Shown one piece after another: positions 53,270 through 64,000 of a DNA stretch of 64,000 bases. The notes under the pieces were generated by a model. It was given only the letters and a program-made list of their open reading frames with translations. It searched no databases and had not been told where the DNA came from. A program made the translations under genes and the position numbers. The number at the start of each line of letters is the position of its first letter. The stretch's first letter is position 1. This stretch comes from Auanema rhodensis (lineage: Eukaryota > Nematoda > Chromadorea > Rhabditida > Rhabditidae), in assembly GCA_964057225.1 (NCBI GenBank), contig OZ059899.1, positions 17,864,501 through 17,928,500 on the forward strand, read 5' to 3'.

Positions 53270-54095
53270 CGCATGTCCATATTAGTCTAAAAACAATTTT
53301 TTACTGATATTGGTGCATGGTAACCATGATTTTGAAATTTACGTGAACTTTAATTTATGCTAATTAAACGTACACGTGGTGTGCACTCGGTATGTAACTC
53401 GCTTCACGTGTAAGATAAAGAGATGCGGTTTTCAAAATTAGATTCCCCATGTCCATATTAGTCTAAAAACAAATTTTTATTGATATTGGTGCATGGTAAC
53501 CATGATTTTGAAATTTACGTGAACTTTAATTTATGCTAATTAAACGTAGACGTGGTGTGCACTCGGTATGTAACTCGCTTCACGTGTAAGATAAAGAGAT
53601 GCGGTTTTCAAAATTAGATTCCCCATGTCCATATTAGTCTAAAAACAAATTTTTATTGATATTGGTGCATGGTAACCATGACTTTGAAATTTACGTGAAC
53701 TTTAATTTATGCTAATTAAACGTACACGTGGTGTGCACTCGGTATGTAACTCGCTTCACGTGAAAGTTAAAGAGATGCGGTTTTCAAAATTAGATTCCCC
53801 ATGTCCATATTAGTCTAAAAACAACTTTTTTTTGATATTGGTGCATGGTAACCATGACTTTGAAATTTACGTGAACTTTAATTTATGCTAATTGAATGTA
53901 CACGTGGTGTGCACTCGGTATGTAACTCGCTTCACGTGAAAGATAAAGAGATGCGGTTTTCAAAATTAGATTCCCCATGTCCATATTAGTCTAAAAACAA
54001 ATTTTTATTGATATTGGTGCATGGTAACCATGACTTTGAATTTTACGTGAACTTTAATTTATGCTAATTAAACGTACACGTGGTGTGCACTCGGT

Positions 54096-54270
54096 ATGTA
54101 ACTCGCTTCACGTGAAAGATAAAGAGATGCGGTTTTCAAAATTAGATTCCCCATGTCCATATTAGTCTAAAAACAAATTTTTATTGATATTGGTGCATGG
54201 TACCATGATTTTGAAATTTACGTGAACTTTAATTTATGCTAATTAAACGTACACGTGGTGTGCACTCGGT
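54096..54270 (+). repeat. 175-bp monomer with perfect CATGGTACCATG palindrome, copy 1
   Basis: Loss of the central A of CATGGTAACCATG turns the near-palindrome into a perfect 12-bp palindrome (54196-54207). The rest of the monomer is ordinary. Confidence 0.9.
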
Positions 54271-54446
54271 ATGTAACTCGCTTCACGTGAAAGATAAAGA
54301 GATGCGGTTTCTAAAATTAGATTCCCCATGTCCATATTAGTCTAAAAACAATTTTTTACTGATATTGGTGCATGGTAACCATGATTTTGAAATTTACGTG
54401 AACTTTAATTTATGCTAATTAAACGTACACGTGGTGTGCACTCGGT

Positions 54447-54621
54447 ATGTAACTCGCTTCACGTGAAAGATAAAAAGATGCGGTTTTCAAAATTAGATTC
54501 CCCATGTCCATATTAGTCTAAAAACAAATTTTTATTGATATTGGTGCATGGTACCATGATTTTGAAATTTACGTGAACTTTAATTTATGCTAATTAAACG
54601 TACACGTGGTGTGCACTCGGT
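54447..54621 (+). repeat. 175-bp monomer with perfect CATGGTACCATG palindrome, copy 2
   Basis: It has the same 1-bp loss, 351 bp after copy 1, with one normal 176-bp monomer (GTAACC form) between them. Confidence 0.9.
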
Positions 54622-54796
54622 ATGTAACTCGCTTCACGTGAAAGATAAAAAGATGCGGTTTTCAAAATTAGATTCCCCATGTCCATATTAGTCTAAAAAC
54701 AAATTTTTATTGATATTGGTGCATGGTACCATGATTTTGAAATTTACGTGAACTTTAATTTATGCTAATTAAACGTACACGTGGTGTGCACTCGGT
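54622..54796 (+). repeat. 175-bp monomer with perfect CATGGTACCATG palindrome, copy 3
   Basis: It directly follows copy 2. Both share the AAAAAGATGCGG variant, so copy 3 is most simply a single-monomer duplication of copy 2. Confidence 0.9.
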
Positions 54797-57700
54797 ATGT
54801 AACTCGCTTCACGTGAAAGATAAAGAGATGCGGTTTTCAAAATTAGATTCCCCATGTCCATATTAGTCTAAAAACAAATTTTTTTTGATATTGGTGCATG
54901 GTAACCATGACTTTGAAATTTACGTGAACTTTAATTTATGCTAATTAAACGTACACGTGGTGTGCACTCGGTATGTAACTCGCTTCACGTGTAAGATAAA
55001 GAGATGCGGTTTTCAAAATTAGATTCCCCATGTCCATATTAGTCTAAAAACAAATTTTTATTGATATTGGTGCATGGTAACCATGATTTTGAAATTTACG
55101 TGAACTTTAATTTATGCTAATTAAACGTACACGTGATGTGCACTTGGTATGTAACTCGCTTCACGTGAAAGATAAAGAGATGCGGTTTTTAAAATTAGAT
55201 TCCCCATGTCCATATTAGTCTAAAAACAATTGTTTACTGATATTGGTGCATGGTAACCATGATTTTGAAATTTACGTGAACTTTAATTTATGCTAATTAA
55301 ACGTACACGTGATGTGCACTTAGTATGTAACTCGCTTCACGTGAAAGATAAAGAGATGCGGTTTTTAAAATTAGATTCCCCATGTCCATATTAGTCTAAA
55401 AACAAATTTTTATTGATATTGGTGCATGGTAACCATGACTTTTAAATTTACGTGAACTTTAATTTATGCTACATAAATGTACACGTGATGTGCACTTGGT
55501 ATGTAACTCGCTTCACGTGAAAGATAAAAAGATGCGCTTTTTAAAATTAGATTCCCCATGTCCATATTAGTCTAAAAACAATTTTTTACTGATATTGGTG
55601 CATGGTAACCATGACTTTGAAATTTACGTGAACTTTAATTTATGCTAATTAAACGTACACGTGGTGTGCACTCGGTATGTAACTTGCTTCACGTGTAAGT
55701 TAAAGAGATGCGGTTTTCAAAATTAGATTCCCCATGTCCATATTAGTCTAAAAACAAATTTTTATTGATATTGGTGCATGGTAACCATGATTTTGAAATT
55801 TACGTGAACTTTAATTTATGCTAATTAAATGTACACGTGGTGTGCACTCGGTATGTAACTCGCTTCACGTGAAAGATAAAGAGATGCAGTTATCAAAATT
55901 AGATTCCCCATGTCCATATTAGTCTAAAAACAAATTTTTATTGATATTGGTGCATGGTAACCATGACTTTGAAATTTACGTGAACTTTAATTTATGCTAA
56001 TTAAACGTACACGTGTTGTGCACTCGGTATGTAACTCGCTTCACGTGGAAGATAAAGAGATGCGGTTTTCAAAATTAGATTCTTCATGTCCATATTAGTC
56101 TAAAAACAATTTTTTACTGATATTGGTGCATGGTAACCATGATTTTGAAATTTACGTGAACTTTAATTTATGCTAATTAAACGTACACGTGATGTGCACT
56201 TGGTATGTAACTCGCTTCACGTGAAAGATAAAGAGATGCGGTTTTTAAAATTAGATTCCGCATGTCCATATTAGTCTTAAAACAATTTTTTACTGATATT
56301 GGTGCATGGTAACCATGATTTTGAAATTTACGTGAACTTTAATTTATGCTAATTAAACGTACACGTGGTGTGCACTCGGTATGTAACTTGCTTCACGTGT
56401 AAGTTAAAGAGATGCGGTTTTCAAAATTAGATTCCCCATGTCCATATTAGTCTAAAAACAAATTTTTATTGATATTGGTGCATGGTAACCATGATTTTGA
56501 AATTTACGTGAACTTTAATTTATGCTAATTAAATGTACACGTGGTGTGCACTCGGTATGTAACTCGCTTCACGTGGAAGATAAAGAGATGCGGTTTTCAA
56601 AATTAGATTCTTCATGTCCATATTAGTCTAAAAACAATTTTTTACTGATATTGGTGCATGGTAACCATGATTTTGAAATTTACGTGAACTTTAATTTATG
56701 CTAATTAAACGTACACGTGGTGTGCACTCGGTATGTAACTCGCTTCACGTGAAAGATAAAGAGATGCGGTTTTCAAAATTAGATTCCCCATGTCCATATT
56801 AGTCTAAAAACAAATTTTTATTGATATTGGTGCATGGTAACCATGACTTTGAAATTTACGTGAACTTTAATTTATGCTAATTAAACGTACACGTGGTGTG
56901 CACTCGGTATGTAACTCGCTTCACGTGAAAGATAAAGAGATGCGGTTCTCAAAATTAGATTCCCCATGTCCATATTAGTCTAAAAACAAATTTTTTTTGA
57001 TATTGGTGTATGGTAACCATGATTTTGAAATTTACGTGAACTTTAATTTATGCTAATTAAACGTACACGTGGTGTGCACTCGGTATGTAACTCGCTTCAC
57101 GTGAAAGATAAAGAGATGCGGTTTTCAAAATTAGATTCTTCATGTCCATATTAGTCTAAAAACAATTTTTTACTGATATTGGTGCATGGTAACCATGATT
57201 TTGAAATTTACGTGAACTTTAATTTATGCTAATTAAACGTACACGTGGTGTGCACTCGGTATGTAACTCGCTTCACGTGAAAGATAAAGAGATGAGGTTT
57301 TCAAAATTAGATTCCCCATGTCCATATTAGTCTAAAAACAAATTTTTATTGATATTGGTGCATGGTAACCATGACTTTGAAATTTACGTGAACTTTAATT
57401 TATGCTAATTAAACGTACACGTGGTGTGCACTCGGTATGTAACTCGCTTCACGTGAAAGATAAAGAGATGCGGTTTTCAAAATTAGATTCCCCATGTCCA
57501 TATTAGTCTAAAAACAAATTTTTTTTGATATTGGTGCATGGTAACCATGATTTTGAAATTTACGTGAACTTTAATTTATGCTAATTAAATGTACACGTGA
57601 TGTGCACTCGGTATGTAACTCGCTTCACGTGAAAGATAAAGAGATGCGGTTTTCAAAATTAGATTCCCCATGTCCATATTAGTCTAAAAACAAATTTTTA

Positions 57701-60700
57701 TTGATATTGGTGCATGGTAACCATGACTTTGAAATTTACGTGAACTTTAATTTATGCTACATAAATGTACACGTGATGTGCACTTGGTATGTAACTCGCT
57801 TCACGTGAAAGATAAAAAGATGCGCTTTTTAAAATTAGATTCCCCATGTCCATATTAGTCTAAAAACAATTTTTTACTGATATTGGTGCATGGTAACCAT
57901 GACTTTGAAATTTACGTGAACTTTAATTTATGCTAATTAAACGTACACGTGGTGTGCACTCGGTATGTAACTCGCTTCACGTGTAAGATAAAGAGATGCG
58001 GTTTTCAAAATTAGATTCCCCATGTCCATATTAGTCTGAAAACAAATTTTTATTGATATTGGTGCATGGTAACAATGACTTTGAAATTTACGTGAACTTT
58101 AATTTATGCTAATTAAACGTACACGTGGTGTGCACTCGGTATGTAACTAGCTTCACGTGTAAGATAAAGAGATGCGGTTTTCAAAATTAGATTCCCCATG
58201 TCCATATTAGTCTAAAAACAAATTTTTATTGATATTGGTGCATGGTAACCATGATTTTGAAATTTACGTGAACTTTAATTTATGCTAATTAAATGTACAC
58301 GTGGTGTGCACTCGGTATGTAACTCGCTTCACGTGAAAGATAAAGAGATGCAGTTATCAAAATTAGATTCCCCATGTCCATATTAGTCTAAAAACAAATT
58401 TTTATTGATATTGGTGCATGGTAACCATGACTTTGAAATTTACGTGAACTTTAATTTATGCTAATTAAATGTACACGTGGTGTGCACTCGGTATGTAACT
58501 CGCTTCACGTGAAAGATAAAGAGATGCAGTTACCAAAATTAGATTCCCCATGTCCATATTAGTCTAAAAACAAATTTTTATTGATATTGGTGCATGGTAA
58601 CCATGACTTTGAAATTTACGTGAACTTTCATTTATGCTAATTAAACGTACACGTGGTGTGCACTCGGTATGTAACTCGCTTCACGTGAAAGATAAAGAGA
58701 TGCGGTTTTCAAAATTAGATTCCCCATGTCCATATTAGTCTAAAAACAAATTTTTTTTGATATTGGTGCATGGTAACCATGATTTTGAAATTTACGTGAA
58801 CTTTAATTTATGCTAATTAAATGTACACGTGATGTGCACTCGGTATGTAACTCGCTTCACGTGAAAGATAAAGAGATGCGGTTTTCAAAATTAGATTCCC
58901 CATGTCCATATTAGTCTAAAAACAAATTTTTTTTGATATTGGTGCATGGTAACCATGACTTTGAATTTTACGTGAACTTTAATTTATGCTAATTAAACGT
59001 ACACGTGGTGTGCACTCGGTATGTAACTCGCTTCACGTGAAAGATAAAGAGATGCGGTTTTCAAAATTAGATTCCCCATGTCCATATTAGTCTAAAAACA
59101 AATTTTTATTGATATTGGTGCATGGTAACCATGACTTTGAAATTTACGTGAACTTTAATTTATGCTACATAAATGTACACGTGATGTGCACTTGGTATGT
59201 AACTCGCTTCACGTGAAAGATAAAAAGATGCGCTTTTTAAAATTAGATTCCCCATGTCCATATTAGTCTAAAAACAATTTTTTACTGATATTGGTGCATG
59301 GTAACCATGACTTTGAAATTTACGTGAACTTTAATTTATGCTAATTAAACGTACACGTGGTGTGCACTCGGTATGTAACTCGCTTCACGTGAAAGATAAA
59401 GAGATGCGGTTTTCAAAATTAGATTCCCCATGTCCATATTAGTCTAAAAACAAATTTTTATTGATATTGGTGCATGGTAACAATGACTTTGAAATTTACG
59501 TGAACTTTAATTTATGCTTATTAAACGTACACGTGGTGTGCACTCGGTATGTAACTAGCTTCACGTGTAAGATAAAGAGATGCGGTTTTCAAAATTAGAT
59601 TCCCCATGTCCATATTAGTCTAAAAACAAATTTTTATTGATATTGGTGCATGGTAACCATGATTTTGAAATTTACGTGAACTTTAATTTATGCTAATTAA
59701 ATGTACACGTGGTGTGCACTCGGTATGTAACTCGCTTCACGTGAAAGATAAAGAGATGCAGTTATCAAAATTAGATTCCCCATGTCCATATTAGTCTAAA
59801 AACAATTTTTTATTGATATTGGTGCATGGTAACCATGACTTTGAAATTTACGTGAACTTTAATTTATGCTAATTAAACGTACACGTGGTGTGCACTCGGT
59901 ATGTAACTCGCTTCACGTGAAAGATAAAGAGATGCGGTTTTCAAAATTAGATCCCCCATGTCCATATTAGTCTAAAAACAAATTTTTTTTGATATTGGTG
60001 CATGGTAACCATGACTTTGAATTTTACGTGAACTTTAATTTATGCTAATTAAACGTACACGTGGTGTGCACTCGGTATGTAACTCGCTTCACGTGAAAGA
60101 TAAAGAGATGCGGTTTGTAAAATTAGATTCCCCATGTCCATATTAGTCTAAAAACAATTTTTTACTGATATTGGTGCATGGTAACCATGATTTTGAAATT
60201 TACGTGAACTTTAATTTATGCTAATTAAACGTACACGTGGTGTGCACTCGGTATGTAACTCGCTTCACGTGTAAGATAAAGAGATGCGGTTTTCAAAATT
60301 AGATTCCCCATGTCCATATTAGTCTAAAAACAAATTTTTATTGATATTGGTGCATGGTAACCATGATTTTGAAATTTACGTGAACTTTAATTTATTCTAA
60401 TTAAACGTACACGTGGTGTGCACTCGGTATGTAACTCGCTTCACGTGTAAGATAAAGAGATGCGGTTTTCAAAATTAGATTCCCCATGTCCATATTAGTC
60501 TAAAAACAAATTTTTATTGATATTGGTGCATGGTAACCATGACTTTGAAATTTACGTGAACTTTAATTTATGCTAATTAAACGTACACGTGGTGTGCACT
60601 CGGTATGTAACTCGCTTCACGTGTAAGATAAAGAGATGCGGTTTTCAAAATTAGCTTCCCCATGTCCATATTAGTCTAAAAACAAATTTTTATTGATATT

Positions 60701-61308
60701 GGTGCATGGTAACCATGATTTTGAAATTTACGTGAACTTTAATTTATGCTAATTAAATGTACACGTGGTGTGCACTCGGTATGTAACTCGCTTCACGTGA
60801 AAGATAAAGAGATGCAGTTATCAAAATTAGATTCCCCATGTCCATATTAGTCTAAAAACAAATTTTTATTGATATTGGTGCATGGTAACCATGACTTTGA
60901 AATTTACGTGAACTTTAATTTATGCTAATTAAACGTACACGTGGTGTGCACTCGGTATGTAACTCGCTTCACGTGAAAGATAAAGAGATGCGGTTCTCAA
61001 AATTAGATTCCCCATGTCCATATTAGTCTAAAAACAAATTTTTTTTGATATTGGTGTATGGTAACCATGATTTTGAAATTTACGTGAACTTTAATTTATG
61101 CTAATTAAACGTACACGTGGTGTGCACTCGGTATGTAACTCGCTTCACGTGAAAGATAAAGAGATGCGGTTTTCAAAATTAGATTCTTCATGTCCATATT
61201 AGTCTAAAAACAATTTTTTACTGATATTGGTGCATGGTAACAATGATTTTGAATTTTACGTGAACTTTAATTTATGCTAATTAAACGTACACGTGGTGTG
61301 CACTCGGT

Positions 61309-61491
61309 ATGTAACTCGCTTCACGTGAAAGATAAAGAGATGCGGTTTTCAAAATTAGATTCCCCATGTCCATATTAGTCTAAAAACAAATTTTTATTGA
61401 TATTGGTGGATGGTAACCATGACTTTGAATTTTACGTGAACTTTAATTTATGCTAATTAAACGTTAAACGTACACGTGGTGTGCATTCGGT
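61309..61491 (+). repeat. 183-bp monomer with 7-bp tandem duplication, copy 1
   Basis: TAATTAAACGTTAAACGTACACG replaces the shorter TAATTAAACGTACACG: the TTAAACG unit is present twice in tandem, +7 bp. This is the leftmost of six such monomers, all in the last 2.7 kb of the window. Confidence 0.92.
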
Positions 61492-61843
61492 ATGTAACTC
61501 GCTTCACGTGAAAGATAAAGAGATGCGGTTTTCAAAATTAGATTCCCCATGTCCATATTAGTCTAAAAACAAATTTTTATTGATATTGGTGCATGGTAAC
61601 AATGACTTTGAAATTTACGTGAACATTAATTCATGCTAATTAAACGTACACGTGGTGTGCACTCGGTATGTAACTAGCTTCACGTGTAAGATAAAGAGAT
61701 GCGGTTTTCAAAATTAGATTCCCCATGTCCATATTAGTCTAAAAACAAATTTTTATTGATATTGGTGCATGGTAACCATGATTTTGAAATTTACGTGAAC
61801 TTTAATTTATGCTAATTAAACGTACACGTGGTGTGCACTCGGT

Positions 61844-62026
61844 ATGTAACTCGCTTCACGTGAAAGATAAAGAGATGCGGTTTTCAAAATTAGATTCCCC
61901 ATGTCCATATTAGTCTAAAAACAAATTTTTATTGATATTGGTGCATGGTAACCATGACTTTGAATTTTACGTGAACTTTAATTTATGCTAATTAAACGTT
62001 AAACGTACACGTGGTGTGCATTCGGT
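61844..62026 (+). repeat. 183-bp monomer with 7-bp tandem duplication, copy 2
   Basis: It is 535 bp (3 x 176 + 7) after copy 1 and is again followed by a GCATTCGG tail and an AACAATGAC monomer. Confidence 0.92.
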
Positions 62027-62378
62027 ATGTAACTCGCTTCACGTGAAAGATAAAGAGATGCGGTTTTCAAAATTAGATTCCCCATGTCCATATTAGTCTA
62101 AAAACAAATTTTTATTGATATTGGTGCATGGTAACAATGACTTTGAAATTTACGTGAACATTAATTTATGCTAATTAAACGTACACGTGGTGTGCACTCG
62201 GTATGTAACTAGCTTCACGTGTAAGATAAAGAGATGCGGTTTTCAAAATTAGATTCCCCATGTCCATATTAGTCTAAAAACAAATTTTTATTGATATTGG
62301 TGCATGGTAACCATGATTTTGAAATTTACGTGAACTTTAATTTATGCTAATTAAATGTACACGTGGTGTGCACTCGGT

Positions 62379-62561
62379 ATGTAACTCGCTTCACGTGAAA
62401 GATAAAGAGATGCGGTTATCAAAATTAGATTCCCCATGTCCATATTAGTCTAAAAACAAATTTTTATTGATATTGGTGCATGGTAACCATGACTTTGAAA
62501 TTTACGTGAACTTTAATTTATGCTAATTAAACGTTAAACGTACACGTGGTGTGCATTCGGT
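62379..62561 (+). repeat. 183-bp monomer with 7-bp tandem duplication, copy 3
   Basis: It is 535 bp after copy 2. Unlike the other five it keeps GAAATTTACG rather than GAATTTTACG, and it has GCGGTTATC, so it is a recombinant of two monomer types. Confidence 0.92.
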
Positions 62562-63089
62562 ATGTAACTCGCTTCACGTGAAAGATAAAGAGATGCGGTT
62601 TTCAAAATTAGATTCCCCATGTCCATATTAGTCTAAAAACAAATTTTTATTGATATTGGTGCATGGTAACCATGACTTTGAAATTTACGTGAACTTTAAT
62701 TTATGCTAATTAAATGTACACGTGGTGTGCATTCGGTATGTAACTCGCTTCACGTGAAAGATAAAGAGATGCGGTTTTAAAAATTAGATTCCCCATGTCC
62801 ATATTAGTCTAAAAACAAATTTTTATTGATATTGGTGCATGGTAACAATGACTTTGAAATTTACGTGAACATTAATTTATGCTAATTAAACGTACACGTG
62901 GTGTGCACTCGGTATGTAACTAGCTTCACGTGTAAGATAAAGAGATGCGGTTTTCAAAATTAGATTCCCCATGTCCATATTAGTCTAAAAACAAATTTTT
63001 ATTGATATTGGTGCATGGTAACCATGATTTTGAAATTTACGTGAACTTTAATTTATGCTAATTAAATGTACACGTGGTGTGCACTCGGT

Positions 63090-63272
63090 ATGTAACTCGC
63101 TTCACGTGAAAGATAAAGAGATGCGGTTATCAAAATTAGATTCCCCATGTCCATATTAGTCTAAAAACAAATTTTTATTGATATTGGTGCATGGTAACCA
63201 TGACTTTGAATTTTACGTGAACTTTAATTTATGCTAATTAAACGTTAAACGTACACGTGGTGTGCATTCGGT
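63090..63272 (+). repeat. 183-bp monomer with 7-bp tandem duplication, copy 4
   Basis: It is 711 bp (4 x 176 + 7) after copy 3. It carries GCGGTTATC and GAATTTTACG. Confidence 0.92.
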
Positions 63273-63448
63273 ATGTAACTCGCTTCACGTGAAAGATAAA
63301 GAGATGCGGTTTTCAAAATTAGATTCCCCATGTCCATATTAGTCTAAAAACAAATTTTTATTGATATTGGTGCATGGTAACCATGACTTTGAAATTTACG
63401 TGAACTTTAATTTATGCTAATTAAATGTACACGTGGTGTGCACTCGGT

Positions 63449-63631
63449 ATGTAACTCGCTTCACGTGAAAGATAAAGAGATGCGGTTATCAAAATTAGAT
63501 TCCCCATGTCCATATTAGTCTAAAAACAAATTTTTATTGATATTGGTGCATGGTAACCATGACTTTGAATTTTACGTGAACTTTAATTTATGCTAATTAA
63601 ACGTTAAACGTACACGTGGTGTGCACTCGGT
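63449..63631 (+). repeat. 183-bp monomer with 7-bp tandem duplication, copy 5
   Basis: It is 359 bp (2 x 176 + 7) after copy 4. It carries GCGGTTATC and is followed by the ACTAGCTTCACGTGTAAG monomer type. Confidence 0.92.
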
Positions 63632-63807
63632 ATGTAACTAGCTTCACGTGTAAGATAAAGAGATGCGGTTTTCAAAATTAGATTCCCCATGTCCATATTA
63701 GTCTAAAAACAAATTTTTATTGATATTGGTGCATGGTAACCATGATTTTGAAATTTACGTGAACTTTAATTTATGCTAATTAAACGTACACGTGGTGTGC
63801 ACTCGGT

Positions 63808-63990
63808 ATGTAACTCGCTTCACGTGAAAGATAAAGAGATGCGGTTTTCAAAATTAGATTCCCCATGTCCATATTAGTCTAAAAACAAATTTTTATTGAT
63901 ATTGGTGCATGGTAACCATGACTTTGAATTTTACGTGAACTTTAATTTATGCTAATTAAACGTTAAACGTACACGTGGTGTGCATTCGGT
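63808..63990 (+). repeat. 183-bp monomer with 7-bp tandem duplication, copy 6
   Basis: It is 359 bp after copy 5 and ends 10 bases before the window ends. The shrinking step (3, 3, 4, 2, 2 monomers) suggests the centre of this HOR family lies to the right, outside the window. Confidence 0.92.
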
Positions 63991-64000
63991 ATGTAACTCG

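Larger units (their letters stand above)
53400..61308 (+). repeat. Array 2 mixed segment with local 8-mer repeats
   Basis: A-bodied monomers dominate here and strict A/B alternation is lost. CTAGCTTCACGTGTAAG occurs with CTAG at 58147 and 59555 (1408 apart), together with AACAATGAC monomers just upstream. ATGCGCTTTTTAAAA follows GCTACATAAATG monomers near 55.5, 57.8 and 59.2 kb. Many substitutions occur only once, so the segment looks less homogenised than 46-53 kb. Confidence 0.7.
9384..64000 (+). repeat. Satellite array 2: 176-bp tandem repeat, 311 complete monomers
   Basis: This is a head-to-tail array phased on ATGTAACTCG, with first units at 9384, 9560, 9736 and 9912 and the last boundary at 63991. 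The span of 54,607 bp equals 311 x 176 minus 129. The visible length variants sum to exactly -129: four of -45, three of -1, six of +2 and six of +7. The array is therefore remarkably indel-free. GC is about 32% (57 of 176 in the first monomer). All monomers have one orientation. A period of 176 bp is not a multiple of three and stops occur in all frames, so there is no coding potential. The array runs off the right edge. I do not recognise the family. Confidence 0.97.

Noticed and set aside
9384-64000. Bacterial or phage origin with iterons
   Set aside because: Over 300 near-identical 176-bp units across 54 kb, with no replication gene, are far outside any iteron system and typical of eukaryotic satellites.
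1-64000. Common ancestry of the two satellites, based on shared TTAGATTCC and GGTGCAT and similar TGATAT(CTC)GGTGCAT
   Set aside because: The shared words are 7-9 bp, their distances differ (about 110 bp in array 1, about 50 bp in array 2), and the rest does not align by eye. A proper local alignment with shuffled controls would be needed.
1-64000. Assignment to a named satellite family or species
   Set aside because: I do not recognise either monomer. Periods near 176 and 351 bp occur in many unrelated insects, nematodes and plants, so length alone is not evidence.

Overview
The whole 64 kb window is satellite DNA. I find no protein gene, RNA gene, transposon, CRISPR array, replication gene or unique-sequence island. 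Two tandem arrays, each about 32% GC (counted on one monomer of each), fill it end to end. The layout is typical of eukaryotic constitutive heterochromatin (centromeric, pericentromeric or subtelomeric). The AT-rich base composition fits an invertebrate, but I do not recognise either monomer and cannot name the organism.

Array 1 (1-9388) is a head-to-tail array of a 351-bp monomer. It holds a 257-bp partial copy, 26 copies of exactly 351 bp with no indel, and a truncated end. Each monomer carries several inverted repeats, the largest a 49-nt interrupted stem-loop. Variant sites group the monomers into higher-order repeats (HORs) of 2 (702 bp), 3 (1053 bp) and 12 (4212 bp) units. The short 63-codon reading frames that recur here start with TTG, are broken in 8 of 26 copies, and are by-products of the repeat.

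Array 2 (9384-64000) is a head-to-tail array of an unrelated-looking 176-bp monomer. From the first complete unit at 9384 to the last boundary at 63991 there are 311 monomers. Nineteen length variants (four of -45, three of -1, six of +2, six of +7) account exactly for the 54,607 bp between those points, so the other 292 are 176 bp with no net indel. The left part (about 9.4-24 kb) is largely an alternating A/B dimer of 352 bp. From about 22 to 64 kb the array is a patchwork of local HORs: units marked by a 45-bp deletion (22-28 kb), a 12-monomer HOR inside an 8.1-8.3 kb tandem duplication (29.8-46 kb), a 10-mer duplication (46.4-49.8 kb), 8-mer and 4-mer repeats (49.7-53.4 kb), and HORs marked by a 7-bp duplication that increase in density toward the right edge (61.3-64 kb).

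The junction at 9384-9388 is abrupt, shares the 5 bp ATGTA between the arrays, and lies in the predicted loop of an array-1 hairpin. The last array-1 monomer has several private substitutions, whereas the first array-2 monomers look ordinary. The most notable signals are the near-identical spatial period of two dissimilar satellites (351 versus 2 x 176 = 352), the hairpin-located junction, the large array-1 stem-loop, and three ACGTG motifs per array-2 monomer spaced 33 and 32 bp apart.
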